A stretch of 64,000 nucleotides of DNA from Mycoplasmopsis gallopavonis (GCF_900660635.1 NZ_LR215031.1:124001-188000), one strand, 5' to 3'; counted from the first letter of the stretch, positions 40,680 through 51,443 are shown. Notes: generated from the letters alone by a model not told the origin. Translations and numbers: made by a program.

Positions 40680-42310
40680 TATTCAACTCCTATAAAGAAA
40701 TTGTAATTTGGTTGATTTCCTTCAACAATTTCAACTTCTAGGTCGTACTTACCTTCAATAAAGTTGCTAATTTCCTCTGCTTCATTAACGGATGCTTCAT
40801 CACCATAATAAATACTAATAATTTCTTTACTTGGTTTGACCATTTTGGAAATAAGAATTTGAGCAGCTTCATTTGCTGTATCAACTGAGTCGACAATTTT
40901 GCCGTTTAGAATAGCAAGAAAATCACCTTCTTTGATTTTGATGTTATTTAAAGTTGTGTTACGAACTGCACGTGTAACTTCACCAGTATCAACACCTTCA
41001 ATTGCATCTTGCATCATTTCAATATTTTCTTCAGGACTAGTTGAGTGATTGAAGTTAAGCATTGCTGTGATTCCTTGAATTTGAGTTTTAGTTGGAATAA
41101 TTACAACGTTTGAATCACGATGAACTTGTGCGGCTTGCTGAGCAACTAAAATAACATTTGAATTGTTTGGTAAAATAAAGACATTATCAGCATTAACAGC
41201 TTCGATTGCTTTTAATAAATCTTGGGCTGATGGATTTTGAGTTTGTCCACTTTCGACAATATAATCACAACCTAATTCTTTCATTCTTGCGATAATACCA
41301 CTTCCTAAGTTGCAAGAAATGATTGCCATTTTCTTTCTATTTTGAGCTTTATTTTTATTACTTAATTCATCCGCATTTGCTTTTGAATTATTAGCTTGTA
41401 ATGTCATATTTTCAGATTTGATCTTAATAAACTCACCATATTTTTGAGCATAATTTAATAATTTTCCAGGTTGTAAAGTATGACCATGAACTTTAACAAT
41501 TTCTTCATCATCAACAACAACTAAAGAATTAGCAATTTTTTGTAAACCTTTTGTGAAGTATTTTTTATCAAAGTTTTTTGGGTCATTAAGTTGAATTAAG
41601 ACTTCGGTGCAGTATCCAAACTCACCGTTAAAAACTTCATTATCACTAATGAAGTTTTGAATATCTTCACTAGTTTCTTTAATTTCAACAGGTTGGCCTT
41701 TAAAATAAGAAAGCATTCCATTTAAAACAATAAATAATCCTTCTCCACCACTATCTGTTACGCCAACTTCTCTTAAAGTTTTTAGTTTATTTGGTGTTTC
41801 ATCACAACTTTTACGTGCAAATTTAACAACAGATTCAAAGAATTCAACAATTGTTAATTCTTTATTTTCGAGATTTGCTCTTAAATTTTCACTAGTTTCA
41901 CGAATAACTGTTAAGATAGTACCTTCAACAGGTTTAAAGACAGACTTATAAGCACGTTTAGTTGCAGCTTCGAAAGCTTCGATTAATTCATTTGTATCTA
42001 ATTCTTGTTTTCCTTCACATCCTAAAGCAAAACCTTTAAAAATTTGTGAAAGAATTACTCCTGAATTTCCACGAGCTTCATAAATCATATCGTGAGCAAT
42101 TGATTTACTTACTTCTTCAACAGTTGCGTTTGAATTTTTTTGTAAATTAGCAATTACTGAACTAATTGTTGATGCCATATTTGTTCCTGTATCTCCATCA
42201 GGTACAGGAAAAACATTTAGTGCATCAATTTTATTTTTGGCATTATTTAAAGCGTTAGCACCAGAGATGACCGCCTTTGCTAAATCTTGACCATTTAGAA
42301 TTTTATTCAT
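40679..42310 (-). CDS. fakA: Fatty acid kinase catalytic subunit FakA (DAK2-domain protein)
   Basis: Encodes 543 residues. The N-terminal DhaL/DAK2 domain has NVFPVPDGDTGTNMASTI near residue 30 and GNSGVILSQIFKG. The central FakA region has EGLFIVLNGM, and the C-terminal DAK1-like part has IMKDAIEG-type sequence (EMMQDAIEGVDTGEVTRAVR). FakA phosphorylates FakB-bound exogenous fatty acid, which suits a host-dependent bacterium without fatty-acid synthesis. The start lies within the last codons of the Asp23-like gene and the stop overlaps plsX. No FakB gene is in the window. Confidence 0.93.
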   Translation of the reverse strand: MNKILNGQDLAKAVISGANALNNAKNKIDALNVFPVPDGDTGTNMASTISSVIANLQKNSNATVEEVSKSIAHDMIYEARGNSGVILSQIFKGFALGCEGKQELDTNELIEAFEAATKRAYKSVFKPVEGTILTVIRETSENLRANLENKELTIVEFFESVVKFARKSCDETPNKLKTLREVGVTDSGGEGLFIVLNGMLSYFKGQPVEIKETSEDIQNFISDNEVFNGEFGYCTEVLIQLNDPKNFDKKYFTKGLQKIANSLVVVDDEEIVKVHGHTLQPGKLLNYAQKYGEFIKIKSENMTLQANNSKANADELSNKNKAQNRKKMAIISCNLGSGIIARMKELGCDYIVESGQTQNPSAQDLLKAIEAVNADNVFILPNNSNVILVAQQAAQVHRDSNVVIIPTKTQIQGITAMLNFNHSTSPEENIEMMQDAIEGVDTGEVTRAVRNTTLNNIKIKEGDFLAILNGKIVDSVDTANEAAQILISKMVKPSKEIISIYYGDEASVNEAEEISNFIEGKYDLEVEIVEGNQPNYNFFIGVE

Positions 42311-42644
42311 ATGTCACCCCCTTAATAATTACTGTTAGTTTATTAAATTCAGCATTGAGTTTAGCGAAAGAACTTTTTGTTGCATTTTGTAGTTGACTAA
42401 CCATAAATTTGGCAGGCACTCCATCTAAGAGAGAAATTGCAACATTAATATTTCATCCTTTATCGGTTTGTATTGCATACACAAATTCTAAAAGCTGGAT
42501 AGCTTCTATGTCTTGAATGTCGTTAACATCAATTTCTATTTCATTTGTTAATTTTTGATTAAATGAAAGTTGATGTAATTTAGTTACTCCGATAGTTGAT
42601 AAAAGTACTTTCAAGAAAGTTTTTTTAGCTTCTAAAACTTGCAT
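42303..42644 (-). CDS. Asp23/Gls24 (YloU)-like protein
   Basis: Encodes 113 residues. Lipid-cluster position directly upstream of fakA is the typical YloU (Asp23/Gls24) location in Firmicutes. The sequence has the general pattern of that family, with a short hydrophilic start and a central WNINVAISLLDGVPA segment (Trp from TGA). The match is weak by eye, so the call rests mainly on neighbourhood. Its last 8 bases overlap the fakA start. A role in envelope homeostasis is inferred from family only. Confidence 0.6.
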
Positions 42645-42781
42645 ATTAGCTCCTAAATCTTTTATCTTATATATAGTATGTATATTTTACAACATTTTTG
42701 ATGTTTTTAGCTCTTCTACTTTTACCCTTATTTTTCATTTTTCAAAATAAAATTTTGATAATTTTTGGATATGATTAAAGT

Positions 42782-43456
42782 ATGGCTGAAACTATTACTC
42801 ACGGAATTGTTTTAGAGATTTATCAAAATGAAGAAAATCTCTTTTTAGTAAGTTTTTTCACAAGTCAGGGCAAATTAGTTTTAGCAGCTCAAGGACTTGA
42901 TAAACCGCTTTCCAAAAACCGTGTTAACTTACAAATTGGAAGTTTGGTTGAAATAGAATATTTTAAAGCTCGTTTGGAAGGGAAAATTGGAAAATTAAAA
43001 AAAGCTCATTTACTGAAATCCATTGACATTTCTGACACTAAAAATGCACAATTTGTGGAAAAAATTACCAAATTACTCCAAAATTTTACTTCTAGTAATC
43101 ATTTAATGGGTTTTTTACCACAACTTTATTCCCTAATTTCCCCACTTAATAATGATCGGATTTTGACTTTTTTATATGCTCAGTCGCTAATTTATTTTGG
43201 AATTGCACCGAATTTTAATTCGTGTCGAATTTGCTTAAATATGAAAAATTTAATTGATTTTGACCTGCTTGCTGGCGGATTTATTTGTAATCGTCATGGT
43301 CAAAAAGAGACAGATAAAAGCATGGAGTACCTGCAAGCAATTTGATGTTCATTTCATAGTCTAAAAAAATATTTAATCTTTACAAATAACTCACTTAATC
43401 AAAAAATTTTAATTCAATACAAAGAAGCAATTATTGATAATGGTTATTTTATTTAA
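42782..43456 (+). CDS. recO: DNA repair protein RecO
   Basis: Encodes 224 residues. The N-terminal OB fold starts ETITHGIVLEIYQNEENLFL followed by FTSQGKLVLAAQG. The C-terminal part has a zinc-binding-like CRICLN...FICNRHG pair (Cys, Cys, Cys, His). It loads RecA with RecR at gaps and anneals DNA. It diverges from the Asp23-like gene. One TGA is read as Trp. A shared bidirectional terminator follows. Confidence 0.85.
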
Positions 43457-43473
43457 TTTTTAAAAAAGAAAAA

Positions 43474-43506
43474 AGACACACTTTATTTACTTAAAGTGTG
43501 TTTTTT
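43474..43506. terminator. Bidirectional terminator between recO and the Ntdp gene
   Basis: The 10-bp stem ACACACTTTA/TAAAGTGTGT (43476-43485, 43492-43501) with loop TTTACT is followed by T6 on the plus strand and by a T-rich run on the minus strand. It overlaps the end of the minus-strand gene. Confidence 0.85.
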
Positions 43507-44190
43507 GGTATTTCCATTTTTTAGATTTTTAAATTTTTTAAAATTTTGTTTATTTAAATTATTTTGGAGAAAAATTTCATCTTCTTCATTGTAAGGTTTA
43601 GAATCAATGCTAATATAATCTTTCATTGCTCGATGAGTAATTAATTTATCTTGAACAGCAACTTCAAGATAAAATTGAATAATTTCATGCTTGAAGAAAT
43701 ATTGCTTTTGATTATATAAATCATAAATTTTATGAACATTTGCAAAAATTTCTTTTTTAAGAGCAAAAGGGTATTTCATCATTTTTGAATTCATTTCAAA
43801 TTCATCATGATCGACAATTTGGACTGATTTACCAGGGTAAGATTTAATATCAATGTCATAATCAATAAATTTAATTGTATTATCTTCAAAAATGGGTAAA
43901 GAAGTTAAGTTGATGTAGTAATAACTTCCGACATTTTTCTTAAAAAGAACAATTGAGTTAAACATTTCATGTTTTGGAATAAATCAAAGAGCACTTTCTG
44001 TATATCTTCAGCCGCTAGTTTCTTTGCTACTTTCACTAACCCTAGTTCCTTTTAAAAATAAAACTATGTGACGCTTGTTATTAAAAATAATTTTTGCACC
44101 ATTTCATTGACGATATAAAAAACCATTATGTTTATAGGCTTGAACATTAATTATTTTTCCAACTTTTGCATCACTAAAATCTCAGTTCAC
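43483..44190 (-). CDS. Ntdp (DUF402) nucleoside di-/triphosphatase-like protein
   Basis: Encodes 235 residues. The segment SYYYINLTSLPIFEDNTIKF and FIDYDIDIKSYPGKSVQIVD followed by HDEFE is the DUF402/Ntdp signature, including its metal-binding acidic residues. Characterised Ntdp enzymes hydrolyse nucleoside tri- and diphosphates. A GTG start is chosen because AAAGGAG lies 8 bases upstream and GTG overlaps the preceding gene's TAG (TAGTG). Three TGA codons are read as Trp in the first half. It is translationally coupled to the HExxH lipoprotein gene. Confidence 0.82.
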
Positions 44191-46022
44191 TAATTATTCT
44201 CCTTTCTTTTAATATTTTGTAAAAACGGAATTCCATCTTGATTTTTTGCAATTACATAATTATTTCACTTGTTTTGACTAAGTGGTCCTTTTAAGGAAGA
44301 AATAAATCTTTCGGGAATTGAAATAGTATGTTCGAACAAAATTTCATTAAGAGCTGGAATTTGATCATTATTTTTGTCTTTATAAAAGTATAACTTATAA
44401 TAATCATTTTGTGTTAAATTAGCAAGGTTTAGAAAGTCTGTATAGTATGAATAATAGAATTTTTGTGGATAAATTCTATTCTCAATTTGAATTTGTCTTT
44501 CTTTTAAATTAGTAATGGTTGCACCTTGGTCATAAGTTTTATGACCAAAAAAGTTAAAACTATTTAAGTAATTCAGTTTGCTAAAAGTAACGATTTGATT
44601 ATTTTTATTTAATAATACAATTCCCGAATATTCTTCTTTATTTTGAACAAATCCAGTAATTCTTAGTTTTTGGAAAGCATCATCTTCAATATAAATTTGC
44701 TCTTTGTTTTTTAGCTTTGTTTGACCGTGATCATCATAAAGATAGTGTCATTTATTTTCGCTATAAATTTGATTAATTTCTTTACCATAACCAATTACTT
44801 GTAAAAATAAATTGTAAAAATTTAGTGCTTTATTACTTGCAAAAACATCATTTGGATAAAGATGTTGCACTTTTGTAGAAGTTCATGCTTTTTCATTTAA
44901 GAAATTTTGATCAAAATAAATGGTTCTAAATCAATCTTGAATATGAGTGTAATAATTAAAGTTTTTATTCACCTTGTAACCAAAGAAGTTTATTTTATTT
45001 TGAGAATTCGATAATTCATCGTGAATATTCACATATTGTTCGTAAGCATATTTGGTATATTCACGAGCAATTAATTCATCAATAGAATAAATATATTTTA
45101 AAAATTCAGGAGTATAAGTGGAATTTATTAGTGGGCTAAAATGTTTTTTGGAGCTAAATTTTAGTTCAAAAGAAGCTGGTTGAAAATTTTGATCAACAAG
45201 ATCTTTTAGACTAAATTGACTTGCAAAATTATTTTGAAACTCTTTTAATTTCAAAGTTTTTGAATCATTGTATCTTAGAATTTGGCTAAATTGATTTCAA
45301 AAATTGTGATCAAAATAACGATTTTGAGCAACTAAATTGAAACTACTTTGAGTTCAATTTTGCGAACTAATATAACTATTTGCTAAGTGATGAGTATATT
45401 CGTGAAATATTGTTGACATTAAAATAGCAAGAATTTGATCCGGTTTTCACAAAGTTTTTTGCGGATTTGAAAAGAAAACATTAATTACATGATTTTGTTC
45501 AGAATAAAAACCATTTTGATTGGAATTTGATTGTACTGCATCATTAATGGCAACTAAACTTAAATTTAAAACTTCACTACTAAAACTAATTTTACGTTTA
45601 AATTCCCGAGCAAGAAGCATTAACCCTTCTCTTCCGAGTAAGAAAGTTGCTTGATTGTTTTTGACATTTAAAGCATAATCTCGAAAAACAACTTGGGTAT
45701 ACGGATCTTTATATTCTCAAAATGGAATTAAATCTTCATCTACTTTAAGCATTAAATTATCTTCATTTTGATAATTAACTCGATCTAGTATCTCATCTTT
45801 TGCTAAAAATTCTTTATTAGAAATCAGGGGCCAAGAAGAAATTTGATTAACTTCTAAATAAGTTTTAGTTTCTAGCTTTGTTAATTGATCAAAATTTTGA
45901 ATTTTGCGGTTTGATTCTTGATTGATGATGCAACTTGTTAATAATGGAAAGAAAATTAAGTTTAAATTTAAAGAGATAAAGAGAGTTTTTAGATGCTTTT
46001 TAATCTTTTTTCAATGTTTCAT
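44190..46022 (-). CDS. Lipoprotein with HExxH zinc-peptidase motif
   Basis: Encodes 610 residues. A basic start and hydrophobic stretch end in LLTSC (lipobox Cys near residue 31), so it is a surface lipoprotein. IFHEYTHHLANSYIS near residue 205 contains HExxH, the zinc site of gluzincin-like peptidases. An acidic Glu further on (SIDELIAREYTKYAYE) could be the third ligand. I do not recognise a specific family, and protease activity is inference. Many TGA codons are Trp. The gene diverges from the structured leader region at 46023-46211. Confidence 0.65.
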
Positions 46023-46109
46023 ATTTTCCTTATTTAGTAATTATATCTTAGTTAAAAATCATAAATTCCGGTTTTTTGAAGTAAAATTCAAATGTAGTCC
46101 ATTTTTGAG

Positions 46110-46190
46110 GCTACCTAGATTTATCTAGAAGGTATTTTCTAATTACATTTCTGAGTTTTAACCCAGTTAAGCTAGAAAATATTCTTAAAG
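46110..46190 (+). ncRNA. Possible structured leader of the 71-residue protein gene
   Basis: CTAGATTTATCTAG (46115-46128) is a palindrome. It is followed by a 9-bp inverted repeat TATTTTCTA/TAGAAAATA (46133-46141, 46173-46181) that encloses a smaller hairpin (CTG.GTT/AAC.CAG, 46151-46166). Together these could fold as three helices upstream of the RBS. This could be a leader RNA or chance in A+T-rich DNA. Confidence 0.3.
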
Positions 46191-46211
46191 TTATTTTATT
46201 TGGAGGTGCTT

Positions 46212-46427
46212 ATGTACAAATATAAAGCCAAATTGTTATCACATGGAGAAGTTATTGCACAAGCAAATACTTTAGAAGATCTTGAAGGAATGATTAAAGG
46301 ATTCCGTAGAGGACAAAAACGTGGTGAACATACACAAGGGAATGAAAAAATTCAAATCATTCATGTTGAAAGAAATAACTTAGAAGGGAAAGGTGCATCA
46401 AAAGAAGTTGTTCTCAAAGTCATTTAA
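46212..46427 (+). CDS. Small conserved-looking hypothetical protein
   Basis: Encodes 71 residues: MYKYKAKLLSHGEVIAQANT, a central EDLEGMIKGFRRGQKRGEHT, and a basic end. A very strong TTTGGAGGTG site sits 6 bases before the ATG, indicating high translation. No family was recognised. The pattern is a small cytoplasmic beta/alpha protein with a basic loop and could bind nucleic acid. A hairpin terminator follows at 46491. An unusually long upstream leader with inverted repeats suggests regulation. Confidence 0.6.
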   Translation: MYKYKAKLLSHGEVIAQANTLEDLEGMIKGFRRGQKRGEHTQGNEKIQIIHVERNNLEGKGASKEVVLKVI

Positions 46428-46490
46428 TGCATCTATTTAATAGTATTAGTAATTACCGAATATAACAACCCTCGCTAAGGAGGGAATGGG

Positions 46491-46520
46491 GTTGATGCTT
46501 AGTGCATCAGCTTTTTTATT
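46491..46520 (+). terminator. Intrinsic terminator
   Basis: GTTGATGC/GCATCAGC (46491-46498, 46504-46511) with loop TTAGT and T6. It separates the small-protein gene from the NERD gene. Confidence 0.75.
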
Positions 46521-46578
46521 TTCGAAAAATATAAAACTAATAGTTTTATATAATTGAATTACTTATGAGGAGAAACTT

Positions 46579-47286
46579 ATGAAACTATGAATTATTATCT
46601 TTGTTTTAATTTTATCTTTTCTTGGTTTTGCAAGTCCTTTCACAATGCTAATTGTCAAATGACTTCAAAATAGAAAAAACAGAACAATTGGGTTTAAATT
46701 TGAAAAGGTAGTTAATCAAGAATTAGCTAAATTAGCAAAAAAATATCAATTTCAATTTATTCATGGAAATACTTACCATTATGACGGAAAACTTTTCGAA
46801 ATGGATGGAATGTTACTTTTTAGTTCTTTTATCATTGGAGTGGAAATTAAATATTATGAAGGATTAATTGAAGGAGATGCATCAAGCAATCAACTTAAAA
46901 TTACTCATGACAAAGTAACTAATGAAATCAAAAATCCTTTAATCCAAGTTGATCGTCATCTTACACATTTAGAGTCATTAACTCGTCGCAATGATATCCC
47001 GCTTGGTGGGTTAATTATTTTACCTGAGGTGGCTCAAATTAATATTCAAAATGTTCCTAATCATGCAATTTTAACTACATTTAATCAGTTGGAAGCAACT
47101 TTGCTTCAATTAAGTGAACAAGCAATTCAATTACCTCCGAAAATTGATGTTAAAGAACTCGAATATCTTTTAGAAAGTATGCAAGCAAAAACTCGTGGAG
47201 AGCAAAAAATATTTCAAGAATTAATTAACAAAAAGAAAGAAAAGAAAGGAAAGCGAAAATGAACCAAGAAGCAATTTACAAAGTAG
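46579..47286 (+). CDS. NERD-domain nuclease-like membrane protein
   Basis: Encodes 235 residues. An N-terminal helix (LWIIIFVLILSFLGFASPFT) anchors it in the membrane. The NERD fold follows: GFKFEKVVNQELAK, EMDGMLLF (conserved E.D), and IGVEIKYYEG (the E.K catalytic-like pair of PD-(D/E)XK nucleases). NERD proteins are presumed DNA-processing nucleases. The start has GAGGAG upstream; an in-frame ATG at 46486 would run through a terminator hairpin and is not preferred. Its end overlaps tex by 28 bases (TGA inside is Trp), so the two are coupled. Confidence 0.75.
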
Positions 47287-48917
47287 CAAACGAGCTAGGA
47301 ATTCAAAATAATCAAGTTGAAATTGTGTTAGAAATGTTACAAAATGGAGATACTGTACCATTTATTTCTAGATATCGTAAGGATAAAACTGGTGGTTTAA
47401 ATGAGGAACAAATTTATCAAATTGAATCACTTTTTAAATATTCATCAGAATTATTAAAACGTAAAGAAGCAATTTTAGAGATTTTAAATGAAAAAGGATT
47501 ATTAACAGAAGAGTTAAAAGCAAAAATCAAGAATGTTGCTACTAAAAGTGAACTAGAAGCACTTTATGAACCTTTTAAGGTCGGAAAAGTAACAAAAGCT
47601 TCAGAAGCAATTAAGTTAGGTTTAGAACCACTTGCTAAAGCTATTTTTTCAAATGCTAATCCTAAATTTAATTTAGTTTTAGAAGCAAAAAAATATTTAA
47701 CAGAAAATGTTCCAACAGTAGAATTTGCTCTTGAACAAGCAAACTATATTATTGCTCAGTGAATTTCACAAGACTTCGAAATTCGTTCAGCAATCAAAAA
47801 CAATTTATTAACATACTCTCAAATCAAAACTGAAGTGAAGAAAAACACAGAAGATTCGGGTGAAAAATTCAAAAACTATTATGACTACAAAATTCCACTA
47901 AAATATATTAAAAATCATAATGTTCTTGCAATTAACCGTGGAGTTAATCAAAAAATCCTCAAACTTAGTTTTGAATATAATTCTGACTATTTAGTAACTT
48001 TAATTTTGAAAAAAGTTGATAAAAAAAGAATTAATAAAAACAATTTACTTCTTGCGATTCATGATTCGCTTAAACGCTTAATTTTACCAAGTCTTGAACG
48101 TGAAATTTTTAACGATTTATTTGCTAAGGCTGAAGAGTCTGCAATTAATATTTTTGCTAACTCTGTTGAAAAATTACTTTTAGCACCAGCTATTAAGGGA
48201 CACAATATTTTAGCAATTGATCCTGCTTTTGTTAATGGATGTAAATTAGCAGCTTTAAATGAAAATGGTGATTTACTCGAAATTGCTAAAATTTACCCGC
48301 ATGCACCGTTGTTTAAAAAACAAGAAGCAATGAGAATTGCAACAGAAATGATTACTAAGCATCAAATTGATATTGTGGTTATTGGTAACGGTACAGCTTC
48401 ACGTGAAACTGAAGAATTTATATCAAATCTTCTTAAAAGCACAAATTTACAATTTAAGTATGCAATTGTTTCTGAAGTTGGAGCGAGTGTTTATTCTGCT
48501 TCTAAAATTGCAATTGAAGAATTTCCGAATTTAAGTGTAGAAGAAAGAAGTGCAATTAATATTGGGAGAAAATTCTTAGATCCATTAAATGAGCTTGTAA
48601 AAATTGATCCTAAATCAATTGGAGTTGGACAATATCAACATGATTTGAATCAAAAAGAGTTAACTCAATATTTAGATTTCAAAGTTGAAAAAGTAGTTAA
48701 CTTAGTTGGCGTAGATTTAAATACAGCAACCAAATCAATCTTGACTAAAATTGCTGGTTTAAGCCAAAAAATTGCAGAAAACATTATTCAATATCGCCAT
48801 CAAAACGGAAGCTTCACTAATCGTAATGAGCTTAAAAAAGTGAAAGGATTGGGTCCAAAAGCATTCGAGCAAAGTAAACTAGGACAGAAAAAATTAACAA
48901 TTTATCAAATTGGATAG
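47259..48917 (+). pseudogene. tex: Transcription accessory protein Tex, C-terminally truncated by element D
   Basis: About 540 residues are native: helical N-domain (VPFISRYRKDKTGGLNEEQI), the YqgF/RuvX-like domain (ILAIDPAFVNGCKLAAL) and VVIGNGTASRETEE. The helix-hairpin-helix region is VVNLVGVDLNTATKSILTKI then IQYRHQNGSFTNRNELKKVKG. The native sequence stops at KAFEQS. Element D supplies the last codons (KLGQKKLTIYQIG). The remaining HhH part and the C-terminal S1 RNA-binding domain of normal Tex (about 700-780 residues) are missing. It may be non-functional or partly functional. It is coupled to the NERD gene. Confidence 0.88.
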
Positions 48918-50142
48918 CCCCATACTATATTCGTATGGGGTTTTTCAATTCAAACATGATTGAATTCTAAATTTATTGTATCAATGAACATAATTAGATA
49001 TCACTTTTTCTAGTTCACTCAAAGTCATAGCTTTGATATTTAAATCTCTAATTAATTCAGTTTTTAAATTTGAAAATCAATATTCCACAACTCTATTATC
49101 TAAACTATTTCCTACTTTTGAAAGTGAAATTATTCCACCTTTATTTTGAATAAAACGAGAAAAATCATCAGATGTATAAGTTGAGCAATGATCTGAATGT
49201 AATATAAAACTTTTTTCAAAATCAACATTTTCAAATGTTTTGTAAATTAATTTGGAATCATTAAATTTAGAAAGAGAAAAACTAATTATTTCTTTAGTTT
49301 TATGTTTAATTACTACTGAAAGATAAACATTATTGTTTATTGCATCTTTTGTCGCTGGAAGATATGTTACATCAGTAGCATATATATTTCTGTTATATAC
49401 ATCATTATAATCTCTATTAACAATGTTTTCTTTTATGACAGATGTATTCTTTACTTCTTTTAGTTTTTTTCTTTTTCTGACATTGCAAAATAAACCTAAG
49501 GCATTCATATATCTTCCCAGAGTTCTTTCGTTTATGTCTATTTTATAGTGCTTTAAGATAAAATATTTTAATTTTTGTCTACCATATTTAGATCTATTTT
49601 GTTTAAATGAATCAATAATCAAGTCTTGGTACTTTATTTTTCTGGATTTAATTCTAGGAGCAAAATTATTTCTTTTATGTTTGGATATTGTTTGTCTACA
49701 AAGATACAACAAAATAGCAAGTTTATACGAAGCCATATTAATATGTGATGCCTCTTGAACTTTTTCTGTTTTAAATTTATCTTTTGTAATTTCTCTATAT
49801 CTTTTTGCAATTTCAATTAAATCTTCTCGTGTAAAAATGTCTCAATTTATATCTTGTTCTTTCGCTTTTCTTGACCTACCGGTTCCAGGCTTTCTTGGTT
49901 TTTTATTCATATTAAAATTATAATGTTTTAATATTCTTCGTAATCTCGCTTTCACATATTTATCTTTTGCTTTTGCACCATATTTATACATCAGTTCAAT
50001 CGCATCCTTTTTACCTAATTGAAAAAATGTATTATAAATTTCTTTTTCTTGTTCTTCTGTAAAATGTTTTCCCATTTTTTCTCCTTTAAAAATATAAAAA
50101 ATTAACATTCGAAGGAATGTTAATTTTTATTGTCCTAGTTTA
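48875..50142 (-). mobile_element. IS3-family element D, copy 2
   Basis: It is nearly identical to copy 1 at 30481-31748, inverted. Terminal repeats are TAAACTAGGACAG at 48875 and the complement of TAAACTAGGACAAT at 50142. The left flank is tex coding sequence (GAGCAAAG). The right flank is the interior of an IS1634/IS4-like transposase gene. There is no target duplication, unlike copy 1. Confidence 0.92.
48894..50075 (-). CDS. IS3-family transposase of element D, copy 2
   Basis: Encodes 393 residues like the copy at 30548, with a few substitutions (NVRKRKK for NIRKRKK, GKKDAIEL for GKKYAIEL). It keeps YATDVTYLPA, LHSDHCSTYT and GNSLDNRVVEYWF, so the DDE triad is intact. The frame contains several TGA-encoded Trp codons. 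It is potentially active. Its start is MGKHFTEEQEKE behind AAAGGAGAAAA. Confidence 0.92.
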
Positions 50143-51350
50143 ATTTTTTTAATTTTCTCATAGTTCAATTTTGCAACTGTTTTACCTTCAATATCCATGT
50201 ATTTTTTCTTGTATTCAGGCACTAAATCACTCAAACAAATTTTTTGATTTGTGGATTTTTTATCTATTTTGGATAAGAAATTTAATCTTTTTATTCTATC
50301 AAGCGTTTGTTTTGCTGGACTAAAGTAAACAATTTGTTTTCTTATTTCGCCATTAAATCTCTTTTTGTTTCACACTGAATCTACATATCTTTCTTTCGAA
50401 AAAATTTCATTTTTGTACATGTAATCTTTATCCTCAACGATAAAATTTCTGCCTTCTTCATTCAATGTATCAATTCTTTTTTGGAAAATGTATTTGAAGC
50501 CTTTTTGTTCAAGGAAACGAAGATTTGCATTGTTATTTAAGCCACGATCTGCAACTATTGTCAAGTTTGATATATTGTAAATTTTCTTCATTTCAACAAG
50601 AAAATCAATCATTGTTTTAGAATCAGCAGTATTTCCTGGAAAAACTTTGTAATAAAATGGTATTCCATTTGAATCCACTGACATAGCAATTACAACTTGA
50701 TCTTCATTATGTTTACCGTCTTTTGAAAAGCCTTTTTTTCTTATTCCTTTTCTTTCAAAACTTTCGAAATAAATAGTTGTATTGTCAAAATGAAGTATAT
50801 GATCATTTATATTTGTTAGCTCGTTAATTTTTTTATGCAAATCAGCTAAAATGGTATTTTTATGCTCCAAAACTGTATCTAAATAGTTAAAAATTGATGA
50901 TTTTTGAACATCTATTTTATTTATAAAATCGTTTTTATTTTTAAATTGTGATGTGTAACTTCTTGGTATCAAAATACGAGTCGCAATGATAAAATCCAAA
51001 ACTTCTTCTAAAGCCTTGTGTTTAGTTTTTGGAAGAGATTTGAATAACTCCAATTCTTTAATAATCTTGTAAATTGCTTCAATTCCAATATTTTGAAATT
51101 TAGTTTTAACAGAAGTTGGATCCAACATTTTAAAAAACTCTGCTTTAACATCTTTTTTACTTAAATTAGTGTTTATTTGTGCTGCTATTGGTTTAATATC
51201 GTCAATTTCCGAAAGGTTATATTTCTCTTTAATATCTTCTCAGTATCCTAAACCTACTTGACTTCCATATCCTTTACCGAAACCTTTTGAAATTGCTAAC
51301 ACTAAATAATACTTACCATTTTGTTTTTTCTTACATAAATTATACTTCAT
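50127..51350 (-). pseudogene. IS1634/IS4-like transposase, 3' part lost
   Basis: 407 codons remain, of which about 400 are native. It starts MKYNLCKKKQNGKYYLVLAI. The DDE core shows LHFDNTTIYFESF (first D) and VADRGLNNNANL (second D) preceded by FPGNTADSKTMIDFL, as in IS4/IS1634 elements. The frame runs into element D at 50142 and stops at 50127 (KLGQ). IS1634 transposases are about 530-550 residues, so the catalytic Glu region is gone. It is certainly inactive in this form. Confidence 0.85.
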
Positions 51351-51443
51351 AACATATATATTATAGCATATTTAAGTGTGTAAAGTATGTAAAAAATAAA
51401 AATTTTTCGAACATTCATATATCTACGATATATGGTTAAAAAA
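51351..51443. other. Left end region of the IS1634/IS4-like element
   Basis: The region upstream of the transposase is A+T-rich and contains a perfect palindrome CATATATCTACGATATATG (51416-51434) that may mark or lie near the element's terminus. The exact boundary cannot be set without the other end, which is lost. Confidence 0.4.

Noticed and set aside
42303-42644. A second FakA-like or unrelated gene
   Set aside because: Length, position and helix pattern fit an Asp23/YloU-like protein better, although the match is weak.
46460-46500. CCCTCGCTAAGGAGGG hairpin as a small RNA or tRNA-like gene
   Set aside because: It does not fold as a cloverleaf and lacks T-arm and acceptor sequences; it is better read as part of the region around the terminator.
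46486-46578. In-frame upstream ATG with AAGGAGGG that would extend the NERD protein by 31 residues
   Set aside because: The stretch contains a good intrinsic terminator hairpin plus T-run, and a proper GAGGAG site precedes the ATG at 46579, which gives a normal membrane-anchor start.
51416-51434. Palindrome CATATATC...GATATATG as an attachment site
   Set aside because: There is no integrase or second copy in the window; it is more likely part of the IS1634/IS4-like element end.
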